From the NCBI RefSeq assembly GCF_006265095.1, contig NZ_VCNK01000018.1, positions 124,001-188,000 of the forward strand: DNA of 64,000 nucleotides, written 5' to 3'. The stretch is from Phaeobacter sp. B1627. Its GTDB lineage: Bacteria > Pseudomonadota > Alphaproteobacteria > Rhodobacterales > Rhodobacteraceae. Positions 54,344-63,141 of the stretch are shown here, piece by piece. Within the stretch, counting starts at the first letter, position 1. Each line of letters starts with the position of its first letter. The notes beneath the pieces were generated by a model. The model did no database searches, was not told where the DNA came from, and saw nothing but the letters and a program-made list of their open reading frames with translations. A program made the translations under genes and the position numbers.

Positions 54344-55105
54344 TTAAGCTCCTGTACGGATGAATTTGCCATCCACCACGTGGATGCCGCATTCTTCCTT
54401 GTTCTGGTTGCGCCAGCGGCCGGCGCGGGGGTCTTCGCCTTCCTTCACCGGCGATGTGCAGGGGGCACAGCCGATCGACGGATAGCCCTTGGCCACCAGC
54501 GGGTGACGGGGCAGGCGGTTTTCATCCATGTAGGCGCGCACATCCTCGGGGGCCCAATGGGCGAGAGGATTGACCTTGATGCGGCCCGTTCCATCCTCGA
54601 CCTCGAAGAAATCGAGGGCAGCGCGGGTGCCGGACTGGAACCGTTTGCGTCCGGTGATCCAGCCTTCATAGCCCGCGAGCGCCTTTTGCAGCGGGATGGT
54701 CTTGCGCAGGCTGCAGCAGGCATCGGTATCCGAAAACCGCAGCGCGCCATAGGGGTCTTTTTCGGCGATGTCATCGGCCTTGATGACGCGGATGTTGCGC
54801 AGCCCCAAACGCTCGCTCACCTCTTGCTGGTAGACCAGCGTTTCCGTGAACAGCAGCTCGGTATCCACAAACAGCACCGGCACCATCGGATCGATCACGG
54901 CGGCCATATGCAGCAGCACCACCGATTCCGCACCAAAGGAGGACACCAGAGCGACATTCCCGGCATCGCTCAGGGCGCCCTCCATCACGGAGGTGGCCGA
55001 ATGGTGCTTGAAGCGCGTGTTCAGCGCCCTCACTTTTTCGGCCAGATCCTCCCCGACGCGGGCTGCGCCGGGAAGATCCTGAATATCCTGAACGAGACGG
55101 GCCAT
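54344..55105 (-). CDS. cysH: adenylylsulfate (APS) reductase
   Basis: 253 residues. The [4Fe-4S] ligands of the APS-type enzyme are present as Cys130-Cys131 and Cys213/Cys216 (GCAPC), with the catalytic Cys239 in EECGIH. It reduces adenylylsulfate to sulfite with thioredoxin. The FeS cysteines argue for APS rather than PAPS as substrate, so PAPS for the sulfotransferases at 37.4-40.5 kb must come from a separate APS kinase. Confidence 0.94.
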   Translation of the reverse strand: MARLVQDIQDLPGAARVGEDLAEKVRALNTRFKHHSATSVMEGALSDAGNVALVSSFGAESVVLLHMAAVIDPMVPVLFVDTELLFTETLVYQQEVSERLGLRNIRVIKADDIAEKDPYGALRFSDTDACCSLRKTIPLQKALAGYEGWITGRKRFQSGTRAALDFFEVEDGTGRIKVNPLAHWAPEDVRAYMDENRLPRHPLVAKGYPSIGCAPCTSPVKEGEDPRAGRWRNQNKEECGIHVVDGKFIRTGA

Positions 55106-55108
55106 GGC

Positions 55109-56776
55109 TCAGGCCACCTTTTTCTCGGCTGCGGGATAGAGCGCAGCTTTGAACGGGTCCATGCCAACACGGCGGTAGGTCTGGAGGAAGGTCTCCTCCT
55201 CACTCTCGCGCAGCTCAAGATAGGCGGTGATGATGCGCTCGATTGCGGGCACGATCTCGTCATAGGCGAAACCCGGGCCGGTGCGGGTGCCGACGGCGGC
55301 TGTCTCTGTTGCGTCGCCGCCGAGGGTGATCTGATAGTTCTCCACCCCGGCGCGGTCCAGACCAAGGATCCCGATGTGACCCACATGGTGGTGGCCACAG
55401 GCGTTGATGCAGCCCGAGATCTTGATCTGCAGGTGACCCACGTCATGCTCGAGTTTCAGGTCCTCAAAGCGGGTGGCAATTTCCTGAGCAACCGGGATCG
55501 AGCGGGCGGTGGCCAGCGCGCAGTAGTCCATGCCGGGGCAGGCGATAATGTCCGAGATCAGGCCAATATTGGCGGTCGCCAGATCCGCCGCCTTGAGGCG
55601 GGCGTGAATGGCCGGCAGGTCGTTCTTGTGGACATGCGGCAGGATCACGTTCTGCTCGTGGCTGATGCGCAGCTCGCCATAGGCATAGGCCTCTGCGATG
55701 TCGGCCATTTCACGCATCTGTTCGGCCGTGGCGTCGCCCGGCGTCGCCCCGTGCTTTTTGATCGAAATCGTGGCGATTGCATGTCCCGGCGCCTTGTGGG
55801 CGGCGAGGTTGGTATCGGCCCAGGCGCGGAACACCGGGTCGCTTTCATAGGCGGCGTCATAGGCCTCGGTGCCACCCTCGCGGAAGTCGGGTGCGGCAAA
55901 GTGGCGTTTGATATCCTCAAACAGCGCCTGATCGGCCCCGCCAAAGGTCGGGCGCACCTGTGCGAAGCGCTCTTCGGTCAGCTCGCGGATCTTGTCGAGC
56001 CCGAGTTCATGCACTGTGATCTTGATGCGGGCCTTGTATTTGTTGTCGCGGCGACCAAGCTGGTTCCAGACCGAAATCACGCTCTCGATGTAGGGCAGCA
56101 GATCGTCGGCCGCGACATAGTCGTTCAGCACCTTGCCGATCATGGGGGTACGGCCCAGACCGCCGCCCACCAGCACCTGATAGCCGATCTCGCCCGCGTC
56201 ATTGCGGACGATCTTCACCGCCAGGTCATGCGCCTTGAGAACCGCGCGGTCATTGGCAGCACCAGAGACGGCGATCTTGAACTTGCGGCCCATGAACTGG
56301 AATTCCGGGTGGTCCGTGGACCATTGGCGGATCAGCTCGGCAATCGGGCGGGGATCTTCGATCTCATCGGCGGCGGCACCGGCGAAATGGTCGGCGGTCA
56401 CGTTGCGGATGGTGTTGCCCGAGGTCTGGATCGCGTGCAGGTTCACCTCTGCCAGCGCGTCCAGCATGTCCGGCACGTCTTTCAGTTTCGGCCAGTTGTA
56501 CTGGATGTTCTGGCGGGTGGTGAAATGGCCATAGCCCTTGTCCCATTTCTGGGCCAGCAGCGCCAGCGCCCGCATCTGATCGGGGTTGAGCGTGCCATAG
56601 GGGATCGCCACGCGCAGCATATAGGCGTGCAATTGCAGATAGAGACCGTTCATGAGGCGCAGCGGCTTGAACTCGTCCTCGGTCAGCGCGCCGTCGATAC
56701 GGCGTTCTACCTGGGCACGGAACTGACGATTGCGTTCTGCAAGGAAGGCGGTGTCAAAGTCGTTGTACTTATACAT
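55109..56776 (-). CDS. cysI: sulfite reductase (siroheme, 4Fe-4S)
   Basis: 555 residues, nitrite/sulfite reductase hemoprotein. The cluster and siroheme cysteines are CPGMDYC (C-x5-C) and SGCINACGH (C-x3-C). N-terminal repeat YGTLNPDQMRALALLAQKWD and TTRQNIQYNW. Six-electron reduction of sulfite to sulfide in the cytoplasm. ATG 56776 overlaps the DUF2849 stop by 8 bp; an open frame further upstream is only the overlapping gene in another phase. Siroheme is supplied via cobA in the same operon. Confidence 0.94.
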   Translation of the reverse strand: MYKYNDFDTAFLAERNRQFRAQVERRIDGALTEDEFKPLRLMNGLYLQLHAYMLRVAIPYGTLNPDQMRALALLAQKWDKGYGHFTTRQNIQYNWPKLKDVPDMLDALAEVNLHAIQTSGNTIRNVTADHFAGAAADEIEDPRPIAELIRQWSTDHPEFQFMGRKFKIAVSGAANDRAVLKAHDLAVKIVRNDAGEIGYQVLVGGGLGRTPMIGKVLNDYVAADDLLPYIESVISVWNQLGRRDNKYKARIKITVHELGLDKIRELTEERFAQVRPTFGGADQALFEDIKRHFAAPDFREGGTEAYDAAYESDPVFRAWADTNLAAHKAPGHAIATISIKKHGATPGDATAEQMREMADIAEAYAYGELRISHEQNVILPHVHKNDLPAIHARLKAADLATANIGLISDIIACPGMDYCALATARSIPVAQEIATRFEDLKLEHDVGHLQIKISGCINACGHHHVGHIGILGLDRAGVENYQITLGGDATETAAVGTRTGPGFAYDEIVPAIERIITAYLELRESEEETFLQTYRRVGMDPFKAALYPAAEKKVA

Positions 56777-57077
56777 TGGCTGCGGCCTCCTGTTTGCCGT
56801 GGCGGTAGTTCGAGGGGCCGGTACGGCGGAATTCCTCGCGGAAGTGGGTGGGCTCTGGTCCCTGCTCGCCTGCCTTGGCATCGGCCAGATAGGCGCCGAC
56901 GGCAATCTTGGGCTGGCTCTGGGCATCCAGCAGACGCAGCTGGGCCTCGGCCTCGTCGACAATCAGTTCGGCCTCTGACAGTTCACGGGTCCAGCCACCG
57001 GCCGCAGTGAGATAGATCACGTCGCCTTCCAGCAGATCGTTGGCGGTGACCACTTTGGGTGTGAAAGCGCGGGGCAT
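56769..57077 (-). CDS. DUF2849-family protein
   Basis: 102 residues, DUF2849: FTPKVVTANDLLEGDVIYLT, then AGGWTRELSEAELIVDEAEA and KIAVGAYLADAKAGEQGPEP. It is consistently found between the SUMT gene and cysI in alphaproteobacteria, so probably an accessory of sulfite reductase. Role unknown. The start overlaps the cobA stop by 1 nt. Confidence 0.9.
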   Translation of the reverse strand: MPRAFTPKVVTANDLLEGDVIYLTAAGGWTRELSEAELIVDEAEAQLRLLDAQSQPKIAVGAYLADAKAGEQGPEPTHFREEFRRTGPSNYRHGKQEAAANV

Positions 57078-57922
57078 CAGGCAAGCTCCATCTGTGTTTG
57101 GTCCCGAAGGTGGGGCAGGGCGGCGGCGTGTTGGCGCGGGGCCAGCCCCAAAAAGGTGAGCGCCGGGCCGCCAAAGTCAGCGGCAGCCAGATCGGCGGGC
57201 AATTGATCAAGGGTCGTGGCCAGCACGCGCTGATCGGCGCGGGAGGCGTTTTCGACCACGGTCACGGGGGTGGCGCGATCAGCCCCATGCATCAGCATGC
57301 GCCCCTGGACGAAACGGGCGGATTTCTTGCCCATATAGACGGCGGCAACTTCGCCCGGACGGGCCAGCTGTGCCCAGTCGTGATCGGCAAAGCCTTTCAT
57401 GTCATGGCCGGTCAGGAACCGCACGGAGGAATTGCGCCCCCGTTGCGTCAGGCTCTGGCCAATGGCGGCAACGGCGGCCGAGGCGGCAGTGATCCCCGGC
57501 AGGATGACCGTGCCAACATCCGCCGTCTCGCAGGCGGTGAGCTCTTCGTCCAGTCGGCCAAAAAGGCTGGGGTCGCCCGATTTGAGGCGCAGCACTTTGC
57601 GGCCCTTCCGGGCGTGATGCACAAGGCGGGCGCAGATGTCTTCCTGCGCCATGGAGGGGCCAAAACCCTCCTTGCCGACGTTTTCGAGGATAGCACCATC
57701 ATGGGCCAGCGCCATGATCTCGGCGCTCACCAGCCGGTCGAAGAGAATGACATCGGCCTCCTGCAGGGCCTTCAGGACCTTGAGCGTGAGCAGATCAGGA
57801 TCGCCGGGGCCGGAGCCTGCAAAGGCGACCACACCCGGGCACATCACACCGGGGCACATCACACCTGTTGCTCCGGGGAGGGGCGAAAGGGGGGCGGGGA
57901 TATGGCTGCTGTCACGCGGCAT
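57077..57922 (-). CDS. cobA: uroporphyrinogen-III C-methyltransferase (siroheme)
   Basis: 281 residues, SUMT. VVAFAGSGPGDPDLLTLKVL at the start of the fold, LRLKSGDPSLFGRLDEE, and the GITAASAA loop. It makes precorrin-2 for siroheme. Residues about 22-31 are two copies of Met-Cys-Pro-Gly-Val encoded by a 15-bp tandem repeat just before the fold. Each repeat contains an in-frame ATG, so starts at 57859 or 57844 are alternatives to 57922. First gene of the cys operon. Confidence 0.9.
   Translation of the reverse strand: MPRDSSHIPAPLSPLPGATGVMCPGVMCPGVVAFAGSGPGDPDLLTLKVLKALQEADVILFDRLVSAEIMALAHDGAILENVGKEGFGPSMAQEDICARLVHHARKGRKVLRLKSGDPSLFGRLDEELTACETADVGTVILPGITAASAAVAAIGQSLTQRGRNSSVRFLTGHDMKGFADHDWAQLARPGEVAAVYMGKKSARFVQGRMLMHGADRATPVTVVENASRADQRVLATTLDQLPADLAAADFGGPALTFLGLAPRQHAAALPHLRDQTQMELA
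57830..57859 (-). repeat. 15-bp direct repeat inside the 5' end of cobA
   Basis: On the minus strand ATGTGCCCCGGTGTG and ATGTGCCCGGGTGTG, differing at one base, with a decayed third unit at 57860-57874. In frame it encodes Met-Cys-Pro-Gly-Val twice. Confidence 0.85.
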
Positions 57923-57968
57923 CTGTAGATCCGTTCCTGGTGTTTGACTTGAGCTTAGATATAGGAAA

Positions 57969-58016
57969 TATTCCCACCTGATCGCTATATGCGTGGGGAA
58001 ATAAGGACACGTGTCC
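57969..58016. promoter_or_regulatory. inverted repeats between cobA and the Lrp-type gene
   Basis: An imperfect inverted repeat TATTCCCAC-N15-GTGGGGAAATA (57969-58003) and a perfect 12-bp palindrome GGACACGTGTCC (58005-58016) in the 146-bp divergent spacer. They are candidate operators for the Lrp/AsnC regulator on the cys operon and on itself (inference). Confidence 0.4.
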
Positions 58017-58068
58017 CGGCCCTGAGAGGGGTGCAGTCCGGATGTCCTCGCCATGGGAGAAATTTGGA

Positions 58069-58548
58069 ATGACAGTGCGGATAGACGCCACCGACAAGAA
58101 AATTCTGGCCGAACTGCAGCGCGACGCGGGGCAATCGCTGGACGAAATCGCCAAGCAGGTGGGCAGTTCCAAGACCCCGGTCTGGAATCGCATCCGCAAA
58201 CTGCGCGAAGCGGGCGTGGTGGGAAACCAGACCATGATCCTTGATGCCGAGGCGTTGGGGTTTGAGGCCTGTTTCTTTGTGCTGATCCGCACCTCGGAAC
58301 ATGAGGCGGACTGGCAGGCGCGGTTCCTGCGGGCGCTGCAGGAACGTCCCGAGGTCCAGGAGGCGCATCGTCTGGCAGGAGACATCGACTATATCCTCAA
58401 GGTGCGGGTGAAGAATGCGCGCGCCTATGACAAGTTCTATCAGGCGCTGATTTCCGAGGTGCGGGTGCACAATGTGACCGCGCTTTTGTCGATGGAAGAG
58501 ATCAAGTCCACCACCCACCTGCCGCTGGATCAGATCCGGGTCGATTGA
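58069..58548 (+). CDS. Lrp/AsnC-family transcriptional regulator
   Basis: 159 residues. N-terminal winged HTH (DATDKKILAELQRDAGQSLD, SKTPVWNRIRKLREAGVV) and C-terminal RAM domain (DIDYILKVRVKNARAYDKFY). Divergent from the cobA-cysIH operon, it is the likely local regulator, perhaps sensing a sulfur amino acid. ATG 58069 has GGGAGA 8 nt upstream; ATG 58042 is an alternative. Confidence 0.92.
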   Translation: MTVRIDATDKKILAELQRDAGQSLDEIAKQVGSSKTPVWNRIRKLREAGVVGNQTMILDAEALGFEACFFVLIRTSEHEADWQARFLRALQERPEVQEAHRLAGDIDYILKVRVKNARAYDKFYQALISEVRVHNVTALLSMEEIKSTTHLPLDQIRVD

Positions 58549-58604
58549 AGAGCAGGAGACTGACGGCGGCAGGCTCCGGTCGGTGATCACGGCGGGCTGA
58601 TCGC

Positions 58605-58643
58605 GGCGGGCCGGGCAAGGTCATCCGCTCGCCAAGGCCCGCC
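58605..58643. terminator. hairpin between convergent Lrp and P450 genes
   Basis: GGCGGGCC pairs with GGCCCGCC across a 23-nt loop. No T tract; weak candidate for a shared terminator. Confidence 0.35.
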
Positions 58644-58662
58644 GGAACCGGAAACCCGCCAA

Positions 58663-59847
58663 TCAGATCTCGACCAGAAGCCGGGTGAGCCCGTGGAAAT
58701 GAAAGGTGTTGGAGAACTGAGGGCGCTCCGCCAGCCTCAGGTTCGGGCAGCGATCAAACAGAATTGGCAATGCGATCTGCATTTCCAGTCGTGCCAGCGG
58801 CGCGCCGACACAGAAATGAAGCCCGCCTCCAAAGCTCTTGTTCACCTTCGGCGGTCTGGCGGGGTCAAACCTATCCGCAGCCTCCAGCGCCTCCGGGTCG
58901 CGATTGGCCGCGGCCAGCATCAGAGCAACCTGATCTCCGCGCTGAAACCTGTGGCCAAGGACCTCGACGGGTTCGTAGGCATAGCGTGTGAACATATGAA
59001 GCGGCGGATCAAACCGCAGGATCTCCTCGACCAGCCCGTCGATCCCCTCCGGCAGCAGCCAGTCGGTCTTCCACCCCTGCTGCAGCATCGTGCTGACCCC
59101 ATTGCCGAGGGAATGGACCGTGGCCTCGTGGCCTGCGTTGAGCAACAGGATACAAGTGCCGATCAACTCGTCCGTTGACAGGCTCTCGCCGTCTTCCTCG
59201 GCCTGTATCAACCGGGTGATCAGATCCTCGCCAGGAGTGGCACGGCGCTCTTCAACATAGGCGGTGAGGAAATCGATGAAGTCCTGGCTCGCCTTGGCGG
59301 CTGCGTGCTCTGTCTCGGTGGTTTTGGACGCCTGATACATCGCCACCATCTTGTGTGACCACTCCAGCAACTGCGGCGCCATGTCTTCGGGAACCCCCAG
59401 CAGGCGACAGATCGCGATCACCGGCACCTGAGTGCAATAGGCTTCCAACAGATCAAAGGGCGCGTCCGTCGGAAAGGCGTCCACCAGAGCATGACAGAGG
59501 GTCTCCAGTCCCGGCGCCAGCGCCTTGATCTCGCGGCTGGTGAACGCACGCAACACCAGTTTACGCAGGCGGGTGTGCCGGGGCGGCTCGGCATCAAGCA
59601 GGGAATGCGCCTCGACCTGCAGAAAGGGGGCCAGATGCGGCGGCCCCTCTGTCGCCATCTCCGGCGGCACCTCCCGGCCAAACCGGCGGTCCCGCAACAG
59701 CATATGAACAGCGTCGTGGCTGAAGGCCGCCACCATCCCGTAGTCCTGCCAATAGCCGAGCTTTCCGGTCGCGCGGGCCCTATCGTAGAACGGGTAGGGG
59801 TTTTGGACAAAGTCCGGCTCGGTCGGGGATTGGGTCAGTGTCTTCAT
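58663..59847 (-). CDS. cytochrome P450
   Basis: 394 residues, bacterial class I P450. Heme ligand Cys346 in FGGGLHFCVGAPLARLE, K-helix EEILR (ExxR), I-helix LLNAGHEATVHSLGN with acid and Thr for proton delivery. Soluble, about the usual length. No ferredoxin gene is adjacent; the fpr at 52.9 kb could serve. Substrate unknown. The start lies 61 bp from dctB, divergent. Confidence 0.93.
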   Translation of the reverse strand: MKTLTQSPTEPDFVQNPYPFYDRARATGKLGYWQDYGMVAAFSHDAVHMLLRDRRFGREVPPEMATEGPPHLAPFLQVEAHSLLDAEPPRHTRLRKLVLRAFTSREIKALAPGLETLCHALVDAFPTDAPFDLLEAYCTQVPVIAICRLLGVPEDMAPQLLEWSHKMVAMYQASKTTETEHAAAKASQDFIDFLTAYVEERRATPGEDLITRLIQAEEDGESLSTDELIGTCILLLNAGHEATVHSLGNGVSTMLQQGWKTDWLLPEGIDGLVEEILRFDPPLHMFTRYAYEPVEVLGHRFQRGDQVALMLAAANRDPEALEAADRFDPARPPKVNKSFGGGLHFCVGAPLARLEMQIALPILFDRCPNLRLAERPQFSNTFHFHGLTRLLVEI

Positions 59848-59908
59848 GGGACTAGCTTTTTGCCGAGGTGGCTGGCCTTGGCAAGGGGGGCTTTGCTACT
59901 GTGCGGGA

Positions 59909-61660
59909 ATGATTGAAACGCGACACCCCCGTCTTGCCCTCGTTTTGGGCGTTGCCCTCGCCATCGTGGTCTTGTCGGTCGCGGTCTGGTCGTCGGCCTA
60001 CCGCCAGGCCCTGACCGCATTGGCGGAACGCAGCGCCTCTGATCTGGCGCTGGCCTCCGACAGGGTCAGCACGCAATTGCAGATCTACCGCGAGCAGGCG
60101 GTGCTGACGGTCGACCACCCGGCGCTGCTGACGCTGGACAATCAGGCGGGGCGGCGGCTGGCCACCGATCTGCTGCGCCGGATTGCGGACAAGACCGGGG
60201 CGATGGATGTGTTCTACGCCGATGCAAGCGGACGGGTGCTTGCCGCAGCAGATGGCGTCGCCGGAGAGAATGTCGCCGCCAGCGGGTATTTCCGCAGGGC
60301 CATGCAGGGGGCCTTGGGCGCAGAGCCGATGGTGCTGCCGGGCGGCGCGCGCCGGGCCTATTTCTTTGCGGCTCCGGATTTCGGCCCTGACCGCCGGGTC
60401 AGGGGGGCATTGGTGGTGGTCGCCAATATCGAAGAAGTGGAACAGACCTGGCGCGGCTCCCTGCCTGCGGTCTATTTCACCATCGAGGACGGGCGCGTCT
60501 ATATGTCGAACCGTTCCGAACTGCTGTTCTGGCAGCGTGACGAAGCCGCGCCGGGCCTGTTGACCGCCAGTGGCGAGCAGCTGCCGCTCCGGGTGCGCAG
60601 GATTGGCGATCATCAGATCTGGCGGCTCGGGTGGAGCCCCTATCTGCCCGGCGATGCGCTCCATCTCAGCATTGATCTGCCAACCATCGGCATGAAGGGC
60701 GAAATTCTGGTGGATGTTGCTCCGGCGCGGCGCCTGGCGTGGGTCCAGGCGATGGCAATGGCGGCGGTCTGTCTGGCCTTTGGCACCATCCTGTTTCTGG
60801 CGGCCGAACGGCGCCGCACGCTGGCCCAGGCCAATGCCGCCCTGGAGCTGCGGGTTGCGGCGCGGACCCGGGCCCTGTCTGACGCGAACGAGCAACTGCG
60901 CCGCGAGGTGCACGAGCGCGAGGAGGCCGAGGCCGCCCTGAAAAAGGCCCAGGCCGAACTGGTGCAGGCGGACAAGCTGTCGGCCCTCGGGCAGATGTCG
61001 GCGGGGATCAGCCACGAGTTGAACCAGCCCTTGATGGCGATCCAGCAATACGCTGAAAACGGGCAGGCGTTTCTGGCCCGAGGCCGGGCCGACCGGGCCG
61101 CCGAAAACCTGAACCGGATTTCGCAGATGTCGCTCAGAATGGCGCGCATCATCAAAAACCTGCGCGCCTTTGCCCGCAATGAAAGCGAGCCCGTCGGGCG
61201 GGTGGATCTGGTGCAGGTCATCAACGCGGCCGCCGAGCTGACGGAGACCCGCCTGCGGGATCATGGCGTCAGCCTGGACTGGCAACCGGAGGCAACCGGG
61301 CCGGTCTTCGCACGCGGTGGCGACGTCCGGTTGACGCAGGTTTTTGTCAACCTTATCAACAACGCAGCTGACGCGATGATGGATCAGACCGAACGCCACA
61401 TCCGCATCGTGATCAACACCGGACATCGGCTTTCGGTGACGGTGCGCGACATCGGACCGGGCCTGAAACAGCCGGAAAAAGTGTTTGAGCCGTTTTATTC
61501 AACCAAGGCAGTGGGCAGTTCCGAAGGGCTCGGGCTGGGCTTGTCGATCTCCTACGGGCTGGTGCAGAGCTTCGGTGGGAATATTCGCGGGACCAACACC
61601 GATCAAGGTGCGCTTTTCACCGTAGAACTGGACTATTGGAAAGAGGAAGATGCCGCATGA
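59909..61660 (+). CDS. dctB: C4-dicarboxylate sensor histidine kinase
   Basis: 583 residues. Membrane helices at about 9-30 and 278-298 flank a periplasmic dCache-like sensor. A coiled coil (300-355) leads to the dimerisation domain with phospho-His369 in GISHELNQP, then the ATPase domain with FEPFYSTKAVGSSEGLGLGL. It senses C4-dicarboxylates and signals to DctD. ATG 59909 is preferred over the frame opening at 59846. It overlaps dctD by 4 bp. Confidence 0.92.
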   Translation: MIETRHPRLALVLGVALAIVVLSVAVWSSAYRQALTALAERSASDLALASDRVSTQLQIYREQAVLTVDHPALLTLDNQAGRRLATDLLRRIADKTGAMDVFYADASGRVLAAADGVAGENVAASGYFRRAMQGALGAEPMVLPGGARRAYFFAAPDFGPDRRVRGALVVVANIEEVEQTWRGSLPAVYFTIEDGRVYMSNRSELLFWQRDEAAPGLLTASGEQLPLRVRRIGDHQIWRLGWSPYLPGDALHLSIDLPTIGMKGEILVDVAPARRLAWVQAMAMAAVCLAFGTILFLAAERRRTLAQANAALELRVAARTRALSDANEQLRREVHEREEAEAALKKAQAELVQADKLSALGQMSAGISHELNQPLMAIQQYAENGQAFLARGRADRAAENLNRISQMSLRMARIIKNLRAFARNESEPVGRVDLVQVINAAAELTETRLRDHGVSLDWQPEATGPVFARGGDVRLTQVFVNLINNAADAMMDQTERHIRIVINTGHRLSVTVRDIGPGLKQPEKVFEPFYSTKAVGSSEGLGLGLSISYGLVQSFGGNIRGTNTDQGALFTVELDYWKEEDAA

Positions 61661-62898
61661 CGCGCCCAATACCCTGCAAGGTTCTGCTGGTTGATGACGA
61701 TGCCGCAGTGCGCGAGGCCCTCGGCCAGACGTTGGAGCTGAACGATCTGGAGGCGGTGACCGCAGGGTCCTTCGTGGCTGCCAAGGATCAGATCACCGCC
61801 GGGTTTGAAGGGGTGATCCTGTCGGACATGCGGATGCCCGGACGGGATGGGTTTCACCTGTTGGACTACGCACAAAAGGTCGATGCGGAGCTGCCGGTGG
61901 TGCTGCTGACGGGGGAGGGTGACATTCCGATGGCGGTGAAGGCGATGTCCCAGGGCGCCTTTGATTTCCTGGAAAAACCCTGTGCGACCGCGACCCTTCT
62001 CGCCGTATTGGATCGGGCGCTGCGCACCCGCGCATTGGTGCTTGAGAACCGGCGCCTGAAAACTCAGCTCGAAAGTGGCGATCCCGCCGCGCGGATGCTT
62101 TTTGGCTCGTCAGCTCAGGCCCATGAGCTGCGCGCGCGGGTGCGCTCGGTTGCGCCCACCGATGCAGAGGTCCTCGTCAGCGGAGCACCGGGAAGCGGAA
62201 TTCCCAAGGTCGCCGAGGTGGTGCATCTGATGTCGCGGCGCGGGCAGGGCGCGTTTGTCAAACGCCCCAGCGCCGGGCTCACGCCCGAGGTGTTCGATGG
62301 CCTGTGCCGCAGCGCCGAAGGGGGCTCCCTGTTTCTGGACGAGCTGTCGGCGATGCCCGAAGACACCCAGTTCGCGGTTCTGGAGCAGCTGGAACAGGGC
62401 GGAGCCGTACGGATCATTGCGGGCTCGGCGGTGGATCTTGCCGATCTTGTCGCGGCGGGAAAGTTCAATGCGGATCTGTTTTACCGGCTCGACGTGATGC
62501 GTGTGCGGATCCCGTCGCTAGCAGAACGGCGCGAGGATATTCCGGTGCTGTTTCGCCACTATGTCAGCCAGGCGGCTGAGCAGGCGGGAATCGACGCCCC
62601 TGAAATCAGCTCCGATATGCTGGCGGCGCTGATGGGGCAGGACTGGCCCGGCAACGCCAGGTCGCTGATGTCGGCGGCCATGCGGTTCGTGCTTGGCATG
62701 CCGGATGAAATTACCGAAGGCACCGATCTGGGGCTGGCCGAGCAGATGGCACAGGTGGAGCGCTCTTTGCTGATCGCCTCCCTCGGGCGCCAAAACGGCC
62801 GCGCCTCGGCGGCAGCACAGGCGTTGAAACTGCCTCGCAAGACATTTTACGACAAATTGTCCCGATACGGGATTCGCCCCGAGGATTATCGCCGCTGA
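61657..62898 (+). CDS. dctD: C4-dicarboxylate response regulator with degenerate AAA domain
   Basis: 413 residues. Receiver 1-120: acidic Asp13/14, phosphoacceptor Asp57 in ILSDMRMPG, Lys107. Central NtrC-like domain about 145-310: Walker A is lost (VSGAPGSGIPKVAE instead of GETGTGKE), about 20 residues including GAFTGA are missing between FVK and AEGGSLFLDEL, and Walker B (LFLDEL) remains. A Fis-type HTH lies at 370-410 (SAAAQALKLPRKTFYDKLSR). It should bind DNA but cannot drive sigma54 open-complex formation; it may activate sigma70 promoters, as reported for R. capsulatus NtrC. Confidence 0.9.
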   Translation: MTRPIPCKVLLVDDDAAVREALGQTLELNDLEAVTAGSFVAAKDQITAGFEGVILSDMRMPGRDGFHLLDYAQKVDAELPVVLLTGEGDIPMAVKAMSQGAFDFLEKPCATATLLAVLDRALRTRALVLENRRLKTQLESGDPAARMLFGSSAQAHELRARVRSVAPTDAEVLVSGAPGSGIPKVAEVVHLMSRRGQGAFVKRPSAGLTPEVFDGLCRSAEGGSLFLDELSAMPEDTQFAVLEQLEQGGAVRIIAGSAVDLADLVAAGKFNADLFYRLDVMRVRIPSLAERREDIPVLFRHYVSQAAEQAGIDAPEISSDMLAALMGQDWPGNARSLMSAAMRFVLGMPDEITEGTDLGLAEQMAQVERSLLIASLGRQNGRASAAAQALKLPRKTFYDKLSRYGIRPEDYRR

Positions 62899-62902
62899 CG
62901 GA

Positions 62903-62952
62903 TGTGCGGATTTCCGCACAGAGGCGCAGTGGCATGTGCGAAATTCCGCACA
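62903..62952. promoter_or_regulatory. two DctD-type palindromic sites upstream of dctP
   Basis: TGTGCGGATTTCCGCACA (62903-62920, perfect 8-bp arms) and TGTGCGAAATTCCGCACA (62935-62952, one arm mismatch), centres 32 bp apart (about three turns). As I recall, they closely match the tandem DctD-binding sites of rhizobial dctA. The first begins 5 nt after the dctD stop. Confidence 0.75.
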
Positions 62953-63084
62953 ATCTCCGCTGGGCGGAGCTGTGCGCGCTTCAGAATACGCCCTCAATGC
63001 ACTGATAACGAACAACAAATCAAACTGACCTGCGAATGTGGAATCGCAGCTTGAGCGGATCGCTCCCTTTCCTAATTCTAGCGC

Positions 63085-63112
63085 CCAAGCCCGAGGCATT
63101 GCTTCGGCTTGG
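63085..63112 (+). promoter_or_regulatory. leader hairpin before dctP
   Basis: CCAAGCC pairs with GGCTTGG and inner bases add GA/TC and GC/GC pairs. It ends 30 nt before the dctP start, so it probably lies in the 5' leader and could affect stability or translation. Confidence 0.45.
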
Positions 63113-63141
63113 AGGAAAAATAGATTCTTGGGAGGATCACC

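Noticed and set aside
54089-57010. A 973-codon open frame on the plus strand opposite the cys operon
   Set aside because: Antisense to cysH and cysI, which are certain. Long antisense frames are expected in G+C-rich genes, and the product is Gly/His/Arg-rich with no recognisable domain.
59852-61426. A 524-codon minus-strand open frame opposite dctB
   Set aside because: Antisense shadow of a well-supported sensor kinase.
63095-63108. GG-N10-GC before dctP considered as a sigma54 promoter
   Set aside because: The -24 box lacks TGGCAC and the -12 box lacks TTGC. It lies inside a leader hairpin, and the local DctD lacks GAFTGA.
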